Assembly (NCBI GenBank): GCA_028382005.1
Contig: JAOESH010000005.1
Coordinates: 17,418-81,417 of the forward strand
From: Pseudomonadota bacterium
GTDB lineage: Bacteria > Pseudomonadota > Alphaproteobacteria > Puniceispirillales > Marisalimonadaceae
Direction: 5' to 3'
DNA length: 64,000 nucleotides
Position numbers and translations under genes: made by a program. This document shows, piece after piece, positions 39,829 through 46,815 of the stretch (positions within the stretch are counted from its first letter, which is position 1; every line of letters starts with the position of its first letter). The notes under the pieces were generated by a model. That model saw only the letters and a program-made list of their open reading frames with translations. It was not told the DNA's origin and searched no databases.

Positions 39829-40239
39829 ATGATCAAAATTAGTCGTATCTCATCACCACTTAAAGATAAAGTAAAAAACCTTGAAACCTGCTCTCAACTT
39901 GATGGAGATGGCGTTTTTGAAGGAAAGTATAATACTTCTGGTTCGATTTTAATAAGAAATAAATTTTTAGGCGAGTTATCAGCGGATCAAATTATAGTTG
40001 ATGAAAAAGGTCACATTGAGGGTACGGTAAAATCTTCTGAGTTAATTGTTAGCGGTAATGTAGATGGAAAAATAAACTGTGACAGTATTGTTGTTATGGA
40101 AAATGGTATTTTGTCAGGTGAAATTGTATATAAACAAATTGCAGTGTTTGAAGGTGGTATTATAAACGTTGCTGGTATGAGGCAAGCGGACGCAAAGACT
40201 GATAAAGTGGTTGATATTATGCAAAAGGCCAATGATTAA
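39829..40239 (+). CDS. Bactofilin (polymer-forming cytoskeletal protein)
   Basis: Bactofilins are beta-helical filaments, often involved in cell shape, stalk or polar organisation. The 136-residue protein has the repetitive beta-helix pattern: FEGKYNTSGSILIRNKFLGEL, HIEGTVKSSELIVSGNVDGKI, SIVVMENGILSGEIVYKQIAVFEGGIINV. Hydrophobic strands alternate with G/N turns about every 18 residues. The flanking N- and C-termini are unstructured. AAAGGATAAC precedes the ATG. An unrecognised 62-residue protein lies convergent. Confidence 0.9.
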   Translation: MIKISRISSPLKDKVKNLETCSQLDGDGVFEGKYNTSGSILIRNKFLGELSADQIIVDEKGHIEGTVKSSELIVSGNVDGKINCDSIVVMENGILSGEIVYKQIAVFEGGIINVAGMRQADAKTDKVVDIMQKAND

Positions 40240-40245
40240 TTAATT

Positions 40246-40434
40246 CTAAGTTTTAACTAAAAATTCTAAACCTGCCATTGAGCCTACATAAAAATTAGGT
40301 TTTGTTTTTTTTAGTTTAATAATAGTTCCTGAAACTTCTACATCAATTCCGTTACCATACATCCTTACAATTTTACCTTCGCTTTCAGTGTCTCTATCAG
40401 TACATACTACTGTAACCTTCTGATCTAAATGCAT
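40246..40434 (-). CDS. Small conserved-looking protein of unknown function (62 aa)
   Basis: I do not recognise this protein. It has 62 residues (MHLDQKVTVVCTDRDTESEGKIVRM...) with alternating hydrophobic residues and turns suggesting a small all-beta domain such as an SH3-like barrel. No membrane span, signal peptide or cysteine pair is evident (one Cys at 11). AAGGAGAATATT provides a good ribosome-binding site, which supports a real gene. It lies 16 bases downstream of the DUF2237 gene on the same strand and convergent with the bactofilin. Confidence 0.7.
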   Translation of the reverse strand: MHLDQKVTVVCTDRDTESEGKIVRMYGNGIDVEVSGTIIKLKKTKPNFYVGSMAGLEFLVKT

Positions 40435-40450
40435 AATATTCTCCTTATAT

Positions 40451-40861
40451 TTAATCCACAGAATAATTTTGTAAGTCTTCTAAGTTAATTATAGACAAAG
40501 TTGCAATATTTGTTGATTTTATAACAACTTTAGGAGCTTTACCTGAATTAAATGCTTCTTTCCATCTTGATGCACAAAGGCACCAAAAATCACCTTCATT
40601 CAGCCCAAAAAAATTATACGCTGGAATAGGCGTACTTAAATCATTACCCACTGATTTTGAAAAAGCTAAAAATTCCTTTGTCATAATACAACAAACTGTG
40701 TGCAAACCGAAATCATCTTGTCCAGTATTGCAACAATTATCTCTGTAAAACCCAGTTACAATATCTTTATTATTTTCTAAAATTGATTTACATGGTTCAA
40801 GAGGTCCGCCAAGGACATTTAATTGTTTATTGTTTCCTCCTCTAGGTGAAAAACCATCCAT
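40451..40861 (-). CDS. DUF2237 family protein
   Basis: The 136-residue protein matches the DUF2237 pattern: NVLGGPLEPCKS, GFYRDNCCNTGQDDFGLHTVCCIMTKEFLAFSKSVGNDLSTP, FFGLNEGDFWCLCASRWKEA. The cysteine-rich patch (CC, CC, CLC) could bind metal or form disulfides. No function is established for the family. It is two bases from the PlsC-like acyltransferase upstream, so the two are probably translated together. Confidence 0.88.
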   Translation of the reverse strand: MDGFSPRGGNNKQLNVLGGPLEPCKSILENNKDIVTGFYRDNCCNTGQDDFGLHTVCCIMTKEFLAFSKSVGNDLSTPIPAYNFFGLNEGDFWCLCASRWKEAFNSGKAPKVVIKSTNIATLSIINLEDLQNYSVD

Positions 40862-40863
40862 TA

Positions 40864-41601
40864 TTATTTCTCCTTTTCAATTAATTCATTTGATGCATTT
40901 TCTATTTCAGTTTCTAACTTTGATAAAAATTCTTGTTTAGGTAACCCTGGTGGTATTTCAGGAAGTATTTTAAGAGTAACTGATTTTGAAGAAAGTCGTT
41001 CGGGGTACTTAATAAAACTATTTTTAGGCCAAATTAACCCTGCGTTATGAGCAACAGGAATAACAGGAACCTTAGTCTGGGAATATAAAAAATATACTCC
41101 TGGCAAGTAAGGTTTTTCTTCAGACGAAACTCCTGGACTAACACGTGTTCCTTGTGGAAAAATCATCATTGATCTATTTTTTTTTACTGCAACCTTAGCA
41201 TTTCTTCCCATTTTTTTTAAAGCATTTATACCCTGATCTCGTGTAATTGGAATAGCTCCAGATCTTAAAAAGTATAAACCTATTACAGGTAAAAATATTA
41301 ATGCCTTTTTTAACACGATTGATGGCATTGCAAAAAGATCAGTACAAAAAACCGTTTCCCAAGCTGATTGATGTTTAATTGCGTAGATAACTACTTTATC
41401 TTTTGGGGGCAGTTTACCTTCAACTTTAATGTCTGTATTTAACCACCATCTCATTCCTTTTATCATTATCAAACACCAAACTCTATTTACAAAAAGAACT
41501 ACTGGTCTCGGAAACAACAAACATGGCAAACAAACTGTAACTAAAATACTAGTACCAAGATAGAATTGAATGTTAAAAATAAGAGATCTTAAAAAGTTCA
41601 T
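40864..41601 (-). CDS. plsC: 1-acyl-sn-glycerol-3-phosphate acyltransferase (PlsC-like)
   Basis: This inner-membrane enzyme makes phosphatidic acid from lysophosphatidic acid and an acyl donor. The 245-residue protein has an N-terminal hydrophobic anchor (residues 8-50), the catalytic HQSAWE (HX4E, 77-82), the GAIPITRDQG block and the substrate-binding FPQGTR at 148-153. A third block VPVIPVAHNAG is present. It may instead serve lipid remodelling. A DUF2237 gene follows at two bases. Confidence 0.88.
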   Translation of the reverse strand: MNFLRSLIFNIQFYLGTSILVTVCLPCLLFPRPVVLFVNRVWCLIMIKGMRWWLNTDIKVEGKLPPKDKVVIYAIKHQSAWETVFCTDLFAMPSIVLKKALIFLPVIGLYFLRSGAIPITRDQGINALKKMGRNAKVAVKKNRSMMIFPQGTRVSPGVSSEEKPYLPGVYFLYSQTKVPVIPVAHNAGLIWPKNSFIKYPERLSSKSVTLKILPEIPPGLPKQEFLSKLETEIENASNELIEKEK

Positions 41602-41623
41602 ATTAGCTTATCCACAAACTTCC

Positions 41624-41848
41624 TTATAATTTTCTAAATAAAGTAAAATAATGTTTGCCTAATTCAGTTGTTTTAATTGATATATTATAACCTTCGTGCT
41701 CACAAAAGTGTGAAAAATCAATTGGGCTTGCTGGATCATCTGAAATAAACGTTACTTTTTGCCCTTTTTCTAAGTTTTTTAAAACTCTCTTTGCCTTTAA
41801 GACTGGTAGTGGACACTTTAAACCGCTAAAATCATGTTCTTCAATCAA
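41624..41848 (-). CDS. TusA-family sulfurtransferase-like protein
   Basis: The 74-residue protein has the TusA fold signature FSGLKCPLPVLKAKRVL with the acceptor cysteine C12, and later EHEGYNI. TusA relays sulfur for tRNA thiolation and other pathways, while paralogues such as YeeD serve other sulfur carriers. Its position upstream of plsC gives no clue to the partner. Length is normal (about 75-81). TusA itself or a paralogue cannot be separated by sequence alone. Confidence 0.86.
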   Translation of the reverse strand: MIEEHDFSGLKCPLPVLKAKRVLKNLEKGQKVTFISDDPASPIDFSHFCEHEGYNISIKTTELGKHYFTLFRKL

Positions 41849-41957
41849 AAAAATCCCCTGAAAAAAATTATAAGAATTTAGATTTATACATATTTACAGT
41901 TGCATTCCAATTTTATTTTACTTGTATGCAATGATTCTTAATTGTAAGAAATAATTT

Positions 41958-42683
41958 ATGAGTATATGGGGAAAATTTATTGTTAGCGCTGCTGGATTTG
42001 CATTAGGCGGTCCTATAGGAGCTTTAATTGGCGTAGTTGCTGGACATGCAATAGACAAAATTAAAGCTAAACATAAGTTCCCAGCAGAACATGCTCTAAA
42101 GCAGATAGGTTTCACAGTTGGAGTAATAGTATTATCTGCTAAAATGGCTAAAGCAGATGGTAAAGTGACAAAAGAAGAAATAATAGCTTTTAAAAATAAA
42201 ATAAGTGTTCCTGAAAAAGAAATTAAAAATGTTGCCCGGTTATGGGATCAAGCCAAGAAAACAACGGATGGGTTCGAGGTCTATGCTCAACAAATTTGTC
42301 AGTTATTAGGAAAAAATTCTTCAGTATTAGAAGAATTATTAAATTTACTTATAATTATAGCAAAAGCAGATGGGAAAATAACTGAACCAGAAATTCTTTA
42401 TCTAAAACAAGTTAGCGTTATTTTTGGGTTTTCTATTGAAAAATTTGAGAGAGTTTATTCTTCAAGTTTAGGCAAAATTTCAGATCCATATCAAATATTA
42501 GGAGTAACAAGAGACACACCAATTCTTGAAATAAAAAATAAATGGAAAATTCTAGCCACTAATCATCACCCAGACAGATTGATAGCCCAAGGTCTACCAA
42601 TAGATTTTATAGAAAAAACTACTCATAGACTTCAAGAAATTAATAATGCTTGGGATATAATAAAAATCGAAATTAATAGGTAA
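41958..42683 (+). CDS. DjlA-like membrane-anchored J-domain co-chaperone
   Basis: The 241-residue protein joins three parts. A glycine-zipper membrane segment (FALGGPIGALIGVVAGHAI, about 14-32) leads. A TerB-like alpha-helical domain follows (KMAKADGKVTKEEI and IIAKADGKITEPEI, both acidic metal-like loops). The C-terminal J-domain runs from about 175 with HPD at 204-206, so it should stimulate DnaK. This architecture is that of DjlA. It is followed after three bases by an ABC-F gene. Its clients are unknown. Confidence 0.9.
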   Translation: MSIWGKFIVSAAGFALGGPIGALIGVVAGHAIDKIKAKHKFPAEHALKQIGFTVGVIVLSAKMAKADGKVTKEEIIAFKNKISVPEKEIKNVARLWDQAKKTTDGFEVYAQQICQLLGKNSSVLEELLNLLIIIAKADGKITEPEILYLKQVSVIFGFSIEKFERVYSSSLGKISDPYQILGVTRDTPILEIKNKWKILATNHHPDRLIAQGLPIDFIEKTTHRLQEINNAWDIIKIEINR

Positions 42684-42686
42684 AAA

Positions 42687-44510
42687 ATGTCAACACCTCT
42701 AATCACAACACAAAATTTAAAATTTTCGCAGTCAAATAAAACACTTATAAAAGATGCTGAATTTTCTATTCATAAATATGATCGCATAATATTAGTTGGC
42801 ACAAATGGTTGTGGTAAAAGTTCATTTTTAAGAATTTTGAAAGGAATTGATGTCCCTGATCAAGGTAAAATTTGGAAAGCTCCAAATATAAAAATAGATC
42901 TTCTTGAACAAAATCCTCAAATGCCTAAGACAAATAATTTAACTGATTTCATTTCAAAAGGTAATTACCACCCTAACCTTTCCAAAATAAGCTTAATCCT
43001 AGAGCAATTAAGTTTAACTAACATAGACTTAACAAAACAATTATCAGGTGGAGAAATTCGTAAAATTTATCTAGCGCAATCTATATTAAATGAGCCTGAC
43101 ATAATACTTCTTGACGAACCAACTAATCATATAGATTTACCAACAATTGATTGGCTAGAAAAAAAATTATTAGAACTAAACACTACAATGATAATTGTCA
43201 GTCATGACCAAGAATTTCTTAAAAAAATTGGCACTAGAATATTTTGGTTTAATAAAACTCAATTAATTAAACGAGAAGGCACTTACAATAATTTTTTCGA
43301 ATGGACCGAAGAGTTAATTGATATTGAAAAACATAAAATACATAAAATTAAACAAAAAATAAAAAATGAAACAAAATGGTCTGTCGAAGGAATTTCCGGA
43401 AGAAGAAAAAGGAATATGGGACGAGTAAAAGAACTAGAAAAGTTAAATCAAAATTATGAAAATAACAAAATTTCAGATAATAAATCGATTGATATATCCC
43501 TTACCAAAACAAATGATTCGTCTGTCAACATTGCTGAGACTCTTAATGTATCTTTTAAATATGAAAATACCTACGTAAAAAAAAATGTGATTACAGATTT
43601 TAATTATAAAATAAGACGTAATGATAGAATAGGCATTATAGGTGCTAATGGATCTGGTAAAACCACTTTAATAAAAATTTTACAAGGTATTTATAAACCG
43701 ACAAGTGGCAAAGTTAAGATTGGTGAACGTTTAAGCATTAAATACTTTGATCAAAATAAAGAAACAATAAAATTAGACAGTTCACCCTGGAAAACATTAA
43801 CTGAAGATGGTGACCACGTAGAGTTTTTAGGAAAAAAAATACATGTATTATCGTATCTAAAAAAATTTTTATTTGATGAAAAAAAATCATTACAAAATAA
43901 TTCTACTTTATCTGGCGGAGAAAAAGTAAGATTGTTATTAGCTAAATTATTCTTAAATAATCATAACTTTCTTATTTTAGATGAACCCACTAATGATCTA
44001 GATTTTGAAACACTAAAACTTTTAAAGGAAAGTATTAGTAATTATGACGGTACAGTTTTAATTATTAGTCACGATAGATATTTTCTGGACCATACAGTTA
44101 ATAAATTATTAGTTTTTGAAAATGATAACAAAATATTTCAACATGAAGGAAATTTTACAGATTATTTTGAGAAATACGGTTTATATAAATTAATTAAATC
44201 AAATTCAAAAAAAATAAATCAAGTAAAGGCCTCAAAAGAAAACTATATAAAGCCAAATATAATTTCTAAAAAGAAATTAAGTTTCAAAGAAACTCATAAT
44301 TTAAAAACTTTGCCAGACAAAATAGAAATTTTAGAAATAAAACTTAAACAATTAGAAAATCTATTAAACAAAAATGATCTTTACCGTAATGATAAAACTA
44401 CTTTTGACAAAACAATTGTTGAAATAACAGATGTCAAAAAAAATCTATCAATAGCTGAAGATGAATTATTAGAATTACAAATATTAAATGATGAAATTAA
44501 TCCTCAATGA
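42687..44510 (+). CDS. ABC-F family ATPase (Uup-like)
   Basis: The protein is a soluble ABC protein with no membrane domain and two nucleotide-binding domains. Walker A is GTNGCGKSS (38-46) and GANGSGKTT. Signatures are LSGGEIRKI and LSGGEKVRL. Walker B is IILLDEPTNH and FLILDEPTND. A linker and a C-terminal coiled coil (KIEILEIKLKQLENLL) suggest the Uup subgroup, which acts on ribosomes or branched DNA. It overlaps nothing, and rnpB follows after about 55 bases. Confidence 0.9.
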   Translation: MSTPLITTQNLKFSQSNKTLIKDAEFSIHKYDRIILVGTNGCGKSSFLRILKGIDVPDQGKIWKAPNIKIDLLEQNPQMPKTNNLTDFISKGNYHPNLSKISLILEQLSLTNIDLTKQLSGGEIRKIYLAQSILNEPDIILLDEPTNHIDLPTIDWLEKKLLELNTTMIIVSHDQEFLKKIGTRIFWFNKTQLIKREGTYNNFFEWTEELIDIEKHKIHKIKQKIKNETKWSVEGISGRRKRNMGRVKELEKLNQNYENNKISDNKSIDISLTKTNDSSVNIAETLNVSFKYENTYVKKNVITDFNYKIRRNDRIGIIGANGSGKTTLIKILQGIYKPTSGKVKIGERLSIKYFDQNKETIKLDSSPWKTLTEDGDHVEFLGKKIHVLSYLKKFLFDEKKSLQNNSTLSGGEKVRLLLAKLFLNNHNFLILDEPTNDLDFETLKLLKESISNYDGTVLIISHDRYFLDHTVNKLLVFENDNKIFQHEGNFTDYFEKYGLYKLIKSNSKKINQVKASKENYIKPNIISKKKLSFKETHNLKTLPDKIEILEIKLKQLENLLNKNDLYRNDKTTFDKTIVEITDVKKNLSIAEDELLELQILNDEINPQ

Positions 44511-44531
44511 CTATTTAATTATAATAATTTG

Positions 44532-44559
44532 TTGACCAAATACATAAAAATTATATTTT
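44532..44559 (+). promoter_or_regulatory. Promoter of rnpB
   Basis: TTGACC (44532-44537) is followed after 16 bases by TATTTT (44554-44559). The 5' end of the P1 helix lies seven bases downstream at 44566, the expected distance for transcription start. This agreement between box positions and RNA end supports the call. Confidence 0.6.
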
Positions 44560-44565
44560 TGTACT

Positions 44566-44904
44566 GTCAGAGAGTGAGTAGTCGCTTTTTTAAAGAGGAA
44601 AGTCCGGGCTCTATAGAAAGAAGGTGCTGGATAACTTCCAGCAGGGGCAACCCTAGGGAGAGTGCCACAGAAAATATACCGCCGTTTTGGTAAGGGTGAA
44701 ATGGTGCGGTAAGAGCGCACCGCATTTCTAGTAATAGAAATGGCATGGTAAACCCCGCCTAGAGCAAGACCAAATAGGAGAAACGCATTTTGTCTTTCTA
44801 CAAAGTTTCTCGGGTAGGTCGCTAGAAAAATTTGGTAACAAATTTTCAAGATGAATGACTACAGTCAAAATTTTGATACAAAACCCGGCTTACAGCTCTC
44901 TGAC
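44566..44904 (+). ncRNA. rnpB: RNase P RNA (bacterial type A)
   Basis: This is the catalytic RNA that removes 5' leaders from tRNA precursors. P1 is formed by GTCAGAGAG (44566-44574) and CTCTCTGAC (44896-44904). Conserved regions seen are GAGGAAAGTCCGGGC, AGGGTGAAATGGTGCGGTAA with GAGCGCACC, AAACCCCGCC, GAGCAAGACCAAATAG and the late ACCCGGCTTACAG. The RNA is about 340 nt. The 112-residue minus-strand ORF here is antisense and not a gene. The exact 5' and 3' ends need a covariance model. Confidence 0.95.
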
Positions 44905-44958
44905 AACATTAATTAGTAGTAGAAATTTATTTAAATAACCATAATTTTCATATAATTT

Positions 44959-44993
44959 CCCATTGACTCCCATAAATTCCCATGGTATCCCAT
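44959..44993. promoter_or_regulatory. Four phased MraZ boxes (CCCAT/ATGGG repeats)
   Basis: CCCAT occurs at 44959, 44969, 44979 and 44989, each separated by five bases, so the period is exactly 10. On the complementary strand these read ATGGG, which fits the known MraZ operator of TGGG repeats spaced by five bases. It lies 108 bases upstream of mraZ. A binding surface on one helical face for an oligomeric ring is the known mode. The four copies suggest autorepression of the dcw operon. Confidence 0.88.
44963..44991 (+). promoter_or_regulatory. Candidate dcw/mraZ promoter overlapping MraZ boxes
   Basis: TTGACT (44963-44968) is followed after 17 bases by TATCCC (44986-44991). Both boxes interdigitate with the four MraZ sites, so MraZ would block polymerase. 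The -10 is a poor match. A second candidate is TTAACT (45028-45033), 17 bases, TTAGAT (45051-45056), nearer to the gene. Only mapping of transcript ends can decide. Confidence 0.4.
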
Positions 44994-45100
44994 AAAGCTA
45001 TTAGTTTAACTATTTTAGGCATGAAATTTAACTTTTATTTAACTTTACGTTTAGATTCTACACATGTTTTTTACTTTTAACTAAGGGTCTTGCAAATTAA

Positions 45101-45550
45101 ATGTTTTTATCAACTTCACATAATAAGATTGATTTAAAATCTAGAGTGTCTATTCCGGCTTCCTTTCGACTTAATCTTGAAAAAAACAATGAGCAATTAA
45201 TATTATTTAAAAGCCTTCAGTTCAAATGTATTGAAGGTACTACATATAGTCGAATGCAAATGTATATTAACTCGATAGACGAACTAGATGCTCTTTCTGA
45301 TGAAGCATTCGTTCTAAGAATGATGATGGCAGATTCTTTTGAAATGAAATTTGATACAGGTGGAAGAGTTGTTATTCCAGAAATTCTAATGAACTTTTCT
45401 AAGTTAACAGATAAAGCTGTTTTTATGGGAATAGGTGAATCTTTTTATATTTGGTCTCCAAATGAGTATGAAAATCAATACTCAAAATCTCAAAAAATAC
45501 TCAAAGAAAAAGGACCACCAAAATTAATATTAAAAAAGAAAAGCGATTAA
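45101..45550 (+). CDS. mraZ: Transcriptional regulator MraZ
   Basis: MraZ is a DNA-binding protein that controls the dcw cluster. The 149-residue protein has two AbrB/SpoVT-like halves, each with the DXXXR pattern: DLKSRVSIPASF (11-22) and FDTGGRVVIPEIL. It starts MFLSTSHNKID, close to the family MFLGTxxxxLD. It lies immediately behind its four-box operator and 12 bases before rsmH. Confidence 0.95.
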   Translation: MFLSTSHNKIDLKSRVSIPASFRLNLEKNNEQLILFKSLQFKCIEGTTYSRMQMYINSIDELDALSDEAFVLRMMMADSFEMKFDTGGRVVIPEILMNFSKLTDKAVFMGIGESFYIWSPNEYENQYSKSQKILKEKGPPKLILKKKSD

Positions 45551-45562
45551 AAGAAAATTGTG

Positions 45563-46516
45563 ATGATTAATAAAACAACACATATACCTGTATTATTAGA
45601 CGAAACAATAAAAGCTTTGTCTATTAAAAATGAAGAGTTTTACATAGATGCAACTTTTGGTGTAGGCGGTTACTCTAAAGCTATACTTGAAGCAAAAAAA
45701 TGTAAGGTTTTAGGTGTGGATCGAGATCCTGAGGCTGCCCCTATTGCCGAGACTATAAAAATAGAGTTTAATAATAGATTTTTTTTTCAAAATGCTAAAT
45801 TTTCTCAAATTGAAGAACTTTTAGAACCTTTAAAAATTAAAAAGGTGGCTGGTATTGTATTTGATTTGGGTGTTTCAAGCCCTCAAATTGATCAAATACA
45901 TAGAGGATTTTCTTTTAAATTGGATGGTCCTCTTGATATGAGAATGTCCAAAGAAGGCCCAACAGCTGAAGAATTTATAAATAAAGTTGAAGAAAATACT
46001 CTTGCAAACATAATATTTGAACTAGGTGATGAAGTTTTTTCTAGGCGAATTGCAAAAAATATAATCTCAGAAAGAGCAATTAACAGCATTACTAAAACTG
46101 GTCAATTAGCTTCAATTGTAAGAAAAGCCATACCATCTGCTAAACATAAAATTGATCCCGCTACTAAAACATTTCAAGCAATAAGGATATACCTGAACGA
46201 TGAAATATCTGAGTTAGAAAAGGGATTAATTGCCGCAGAAAAAATATTACAACCTAATGGAATTTTAGCTGTAGTTTCTTTTCATTCAATAGAAGATAGA
46301 ATAATAAAGAATTTTTTTTTAAAGTGTTCACAAGATAAAAATTTATCAAGACACATACCTGAGATTCCATCAAAACAACATAGTTTAAAAATATTAACTA
46401 AAAAACCAATTTTGCCCTCAGCAATTGAAATTAAATATAACAAAAGGTCAAGATCAGCTAAATTACGAGTTGCGGAAAGAACAATATTTCCATCACAATT
46501 TGGAGATGTTGCATGA
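45563..46516 (+). CDS. rsmH: 16S rRNA (cytosine-1402-N4)-methyltransferase RsmH
   Basis: RsmH (MraW) methylates C1402 of 16S rRNA in the P site. The 317-residue protein has the SAM-binding IDATFGVGGYSKAIL, the GVDRDPEA acidic loop, VFDLGVSSPQID, GPLDMRMS and AVVSFHSIEDRIIKNFF. The ORF begins at GTG one codon upstream of this ATG; both are possible and no strong ribosome-binding site separates them. The last four bases overlap ftsL as ATGA. Confidence 0.96.
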   Translation: MINKTTHIPVLLDETIKALSIKNEEFYIDATFGVGGYSKAILEAKKCKVLGVDRDPEAAPIAETIKIEFNNRFFFQNAKFSQIEELLEPLKIKKVAGIVFDLGVSSPQIDQIHRGFSFKLDGPLDMRMSKEGPTAEEFINKVEENTLANIIFELGDEVFSRRIAKNIISERAINSITKTGQLASIVRKAIPSAKHKIDPATKTFQAIRIYLNDEISELEKGLIAAEKILQPNGILAVVSFHSIEDRIIKNFFLKCSQDKNLSRHIPEIPSKQHSLKILTKKPILPSAIEIKYNKRSRSAKLRVAERTIFPSQFGDVA

Positions 46517-46815
46517 TAAAATACCCTTCATTTCTGTCTATTTTTGTAATAATTTTTATAGCTATTTCATTATATCAGATAAAGTATTTTATTACTAAAA
46601 AGGAGATAGAGTTAGCTAAAATAAATAAGAAAATAAAAAACACCCAACTAGATTTATATATTTTAAAAGCTGAATTGAGCTATTTAAAAAGACCCGATAG
46701 ATTGGAGAAAATAGCCAAAAATAAGTTGAAAATGACAGAAGTCCTTCCAATAGATATTTGGAATTTAAGAGATTTAGTTGATGCAACAAAATCTTTAAAT
46801 GAAAGTGGATTGTGA
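46513..46815 (+). CDS. ftsL: Cell division protein FtsL
   Basis: FtsL is a small bitopic protein that joins FtsB and FtsQ in the divisome. The 100-residue protein has a short cytoplasmic start, a hydrophobic segment at about 6-24 (LSIFVIIFIAISLYQIKYF) and a periplasmic coiled coil (KKEIELAKINKKIKNTQLDLYILKAELSYLKRPDRLEKIAKNKL). Sequence is weakly conserved, so position between rsmH and ftsI carries the call. It overlaps both neighbours. Confidence 0.9.
   Translation: MIKYPSFLSIFVIIFIAISLYQIKYFITKKEIELAKINKKIKNTQLDLYILKAELSYLKRPDRLEKIAKNKLKMTEVLPIDIWNLRDLVDATKSLNESGL

Noticed and set aside
44511-44849. 112-residue minus-strand ORF
   Set aside because: It lies antisense to rnpB, whose conserved RNA motifs explain the sequence, and has no family resemblance or ribosome-binding site.
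44959-44993. Short CRISPR-like repeat
   Set aside because: Five-base repeats with 10-base period and position before mraZ fit the MraZ operator; there are no spacers or cas genes.
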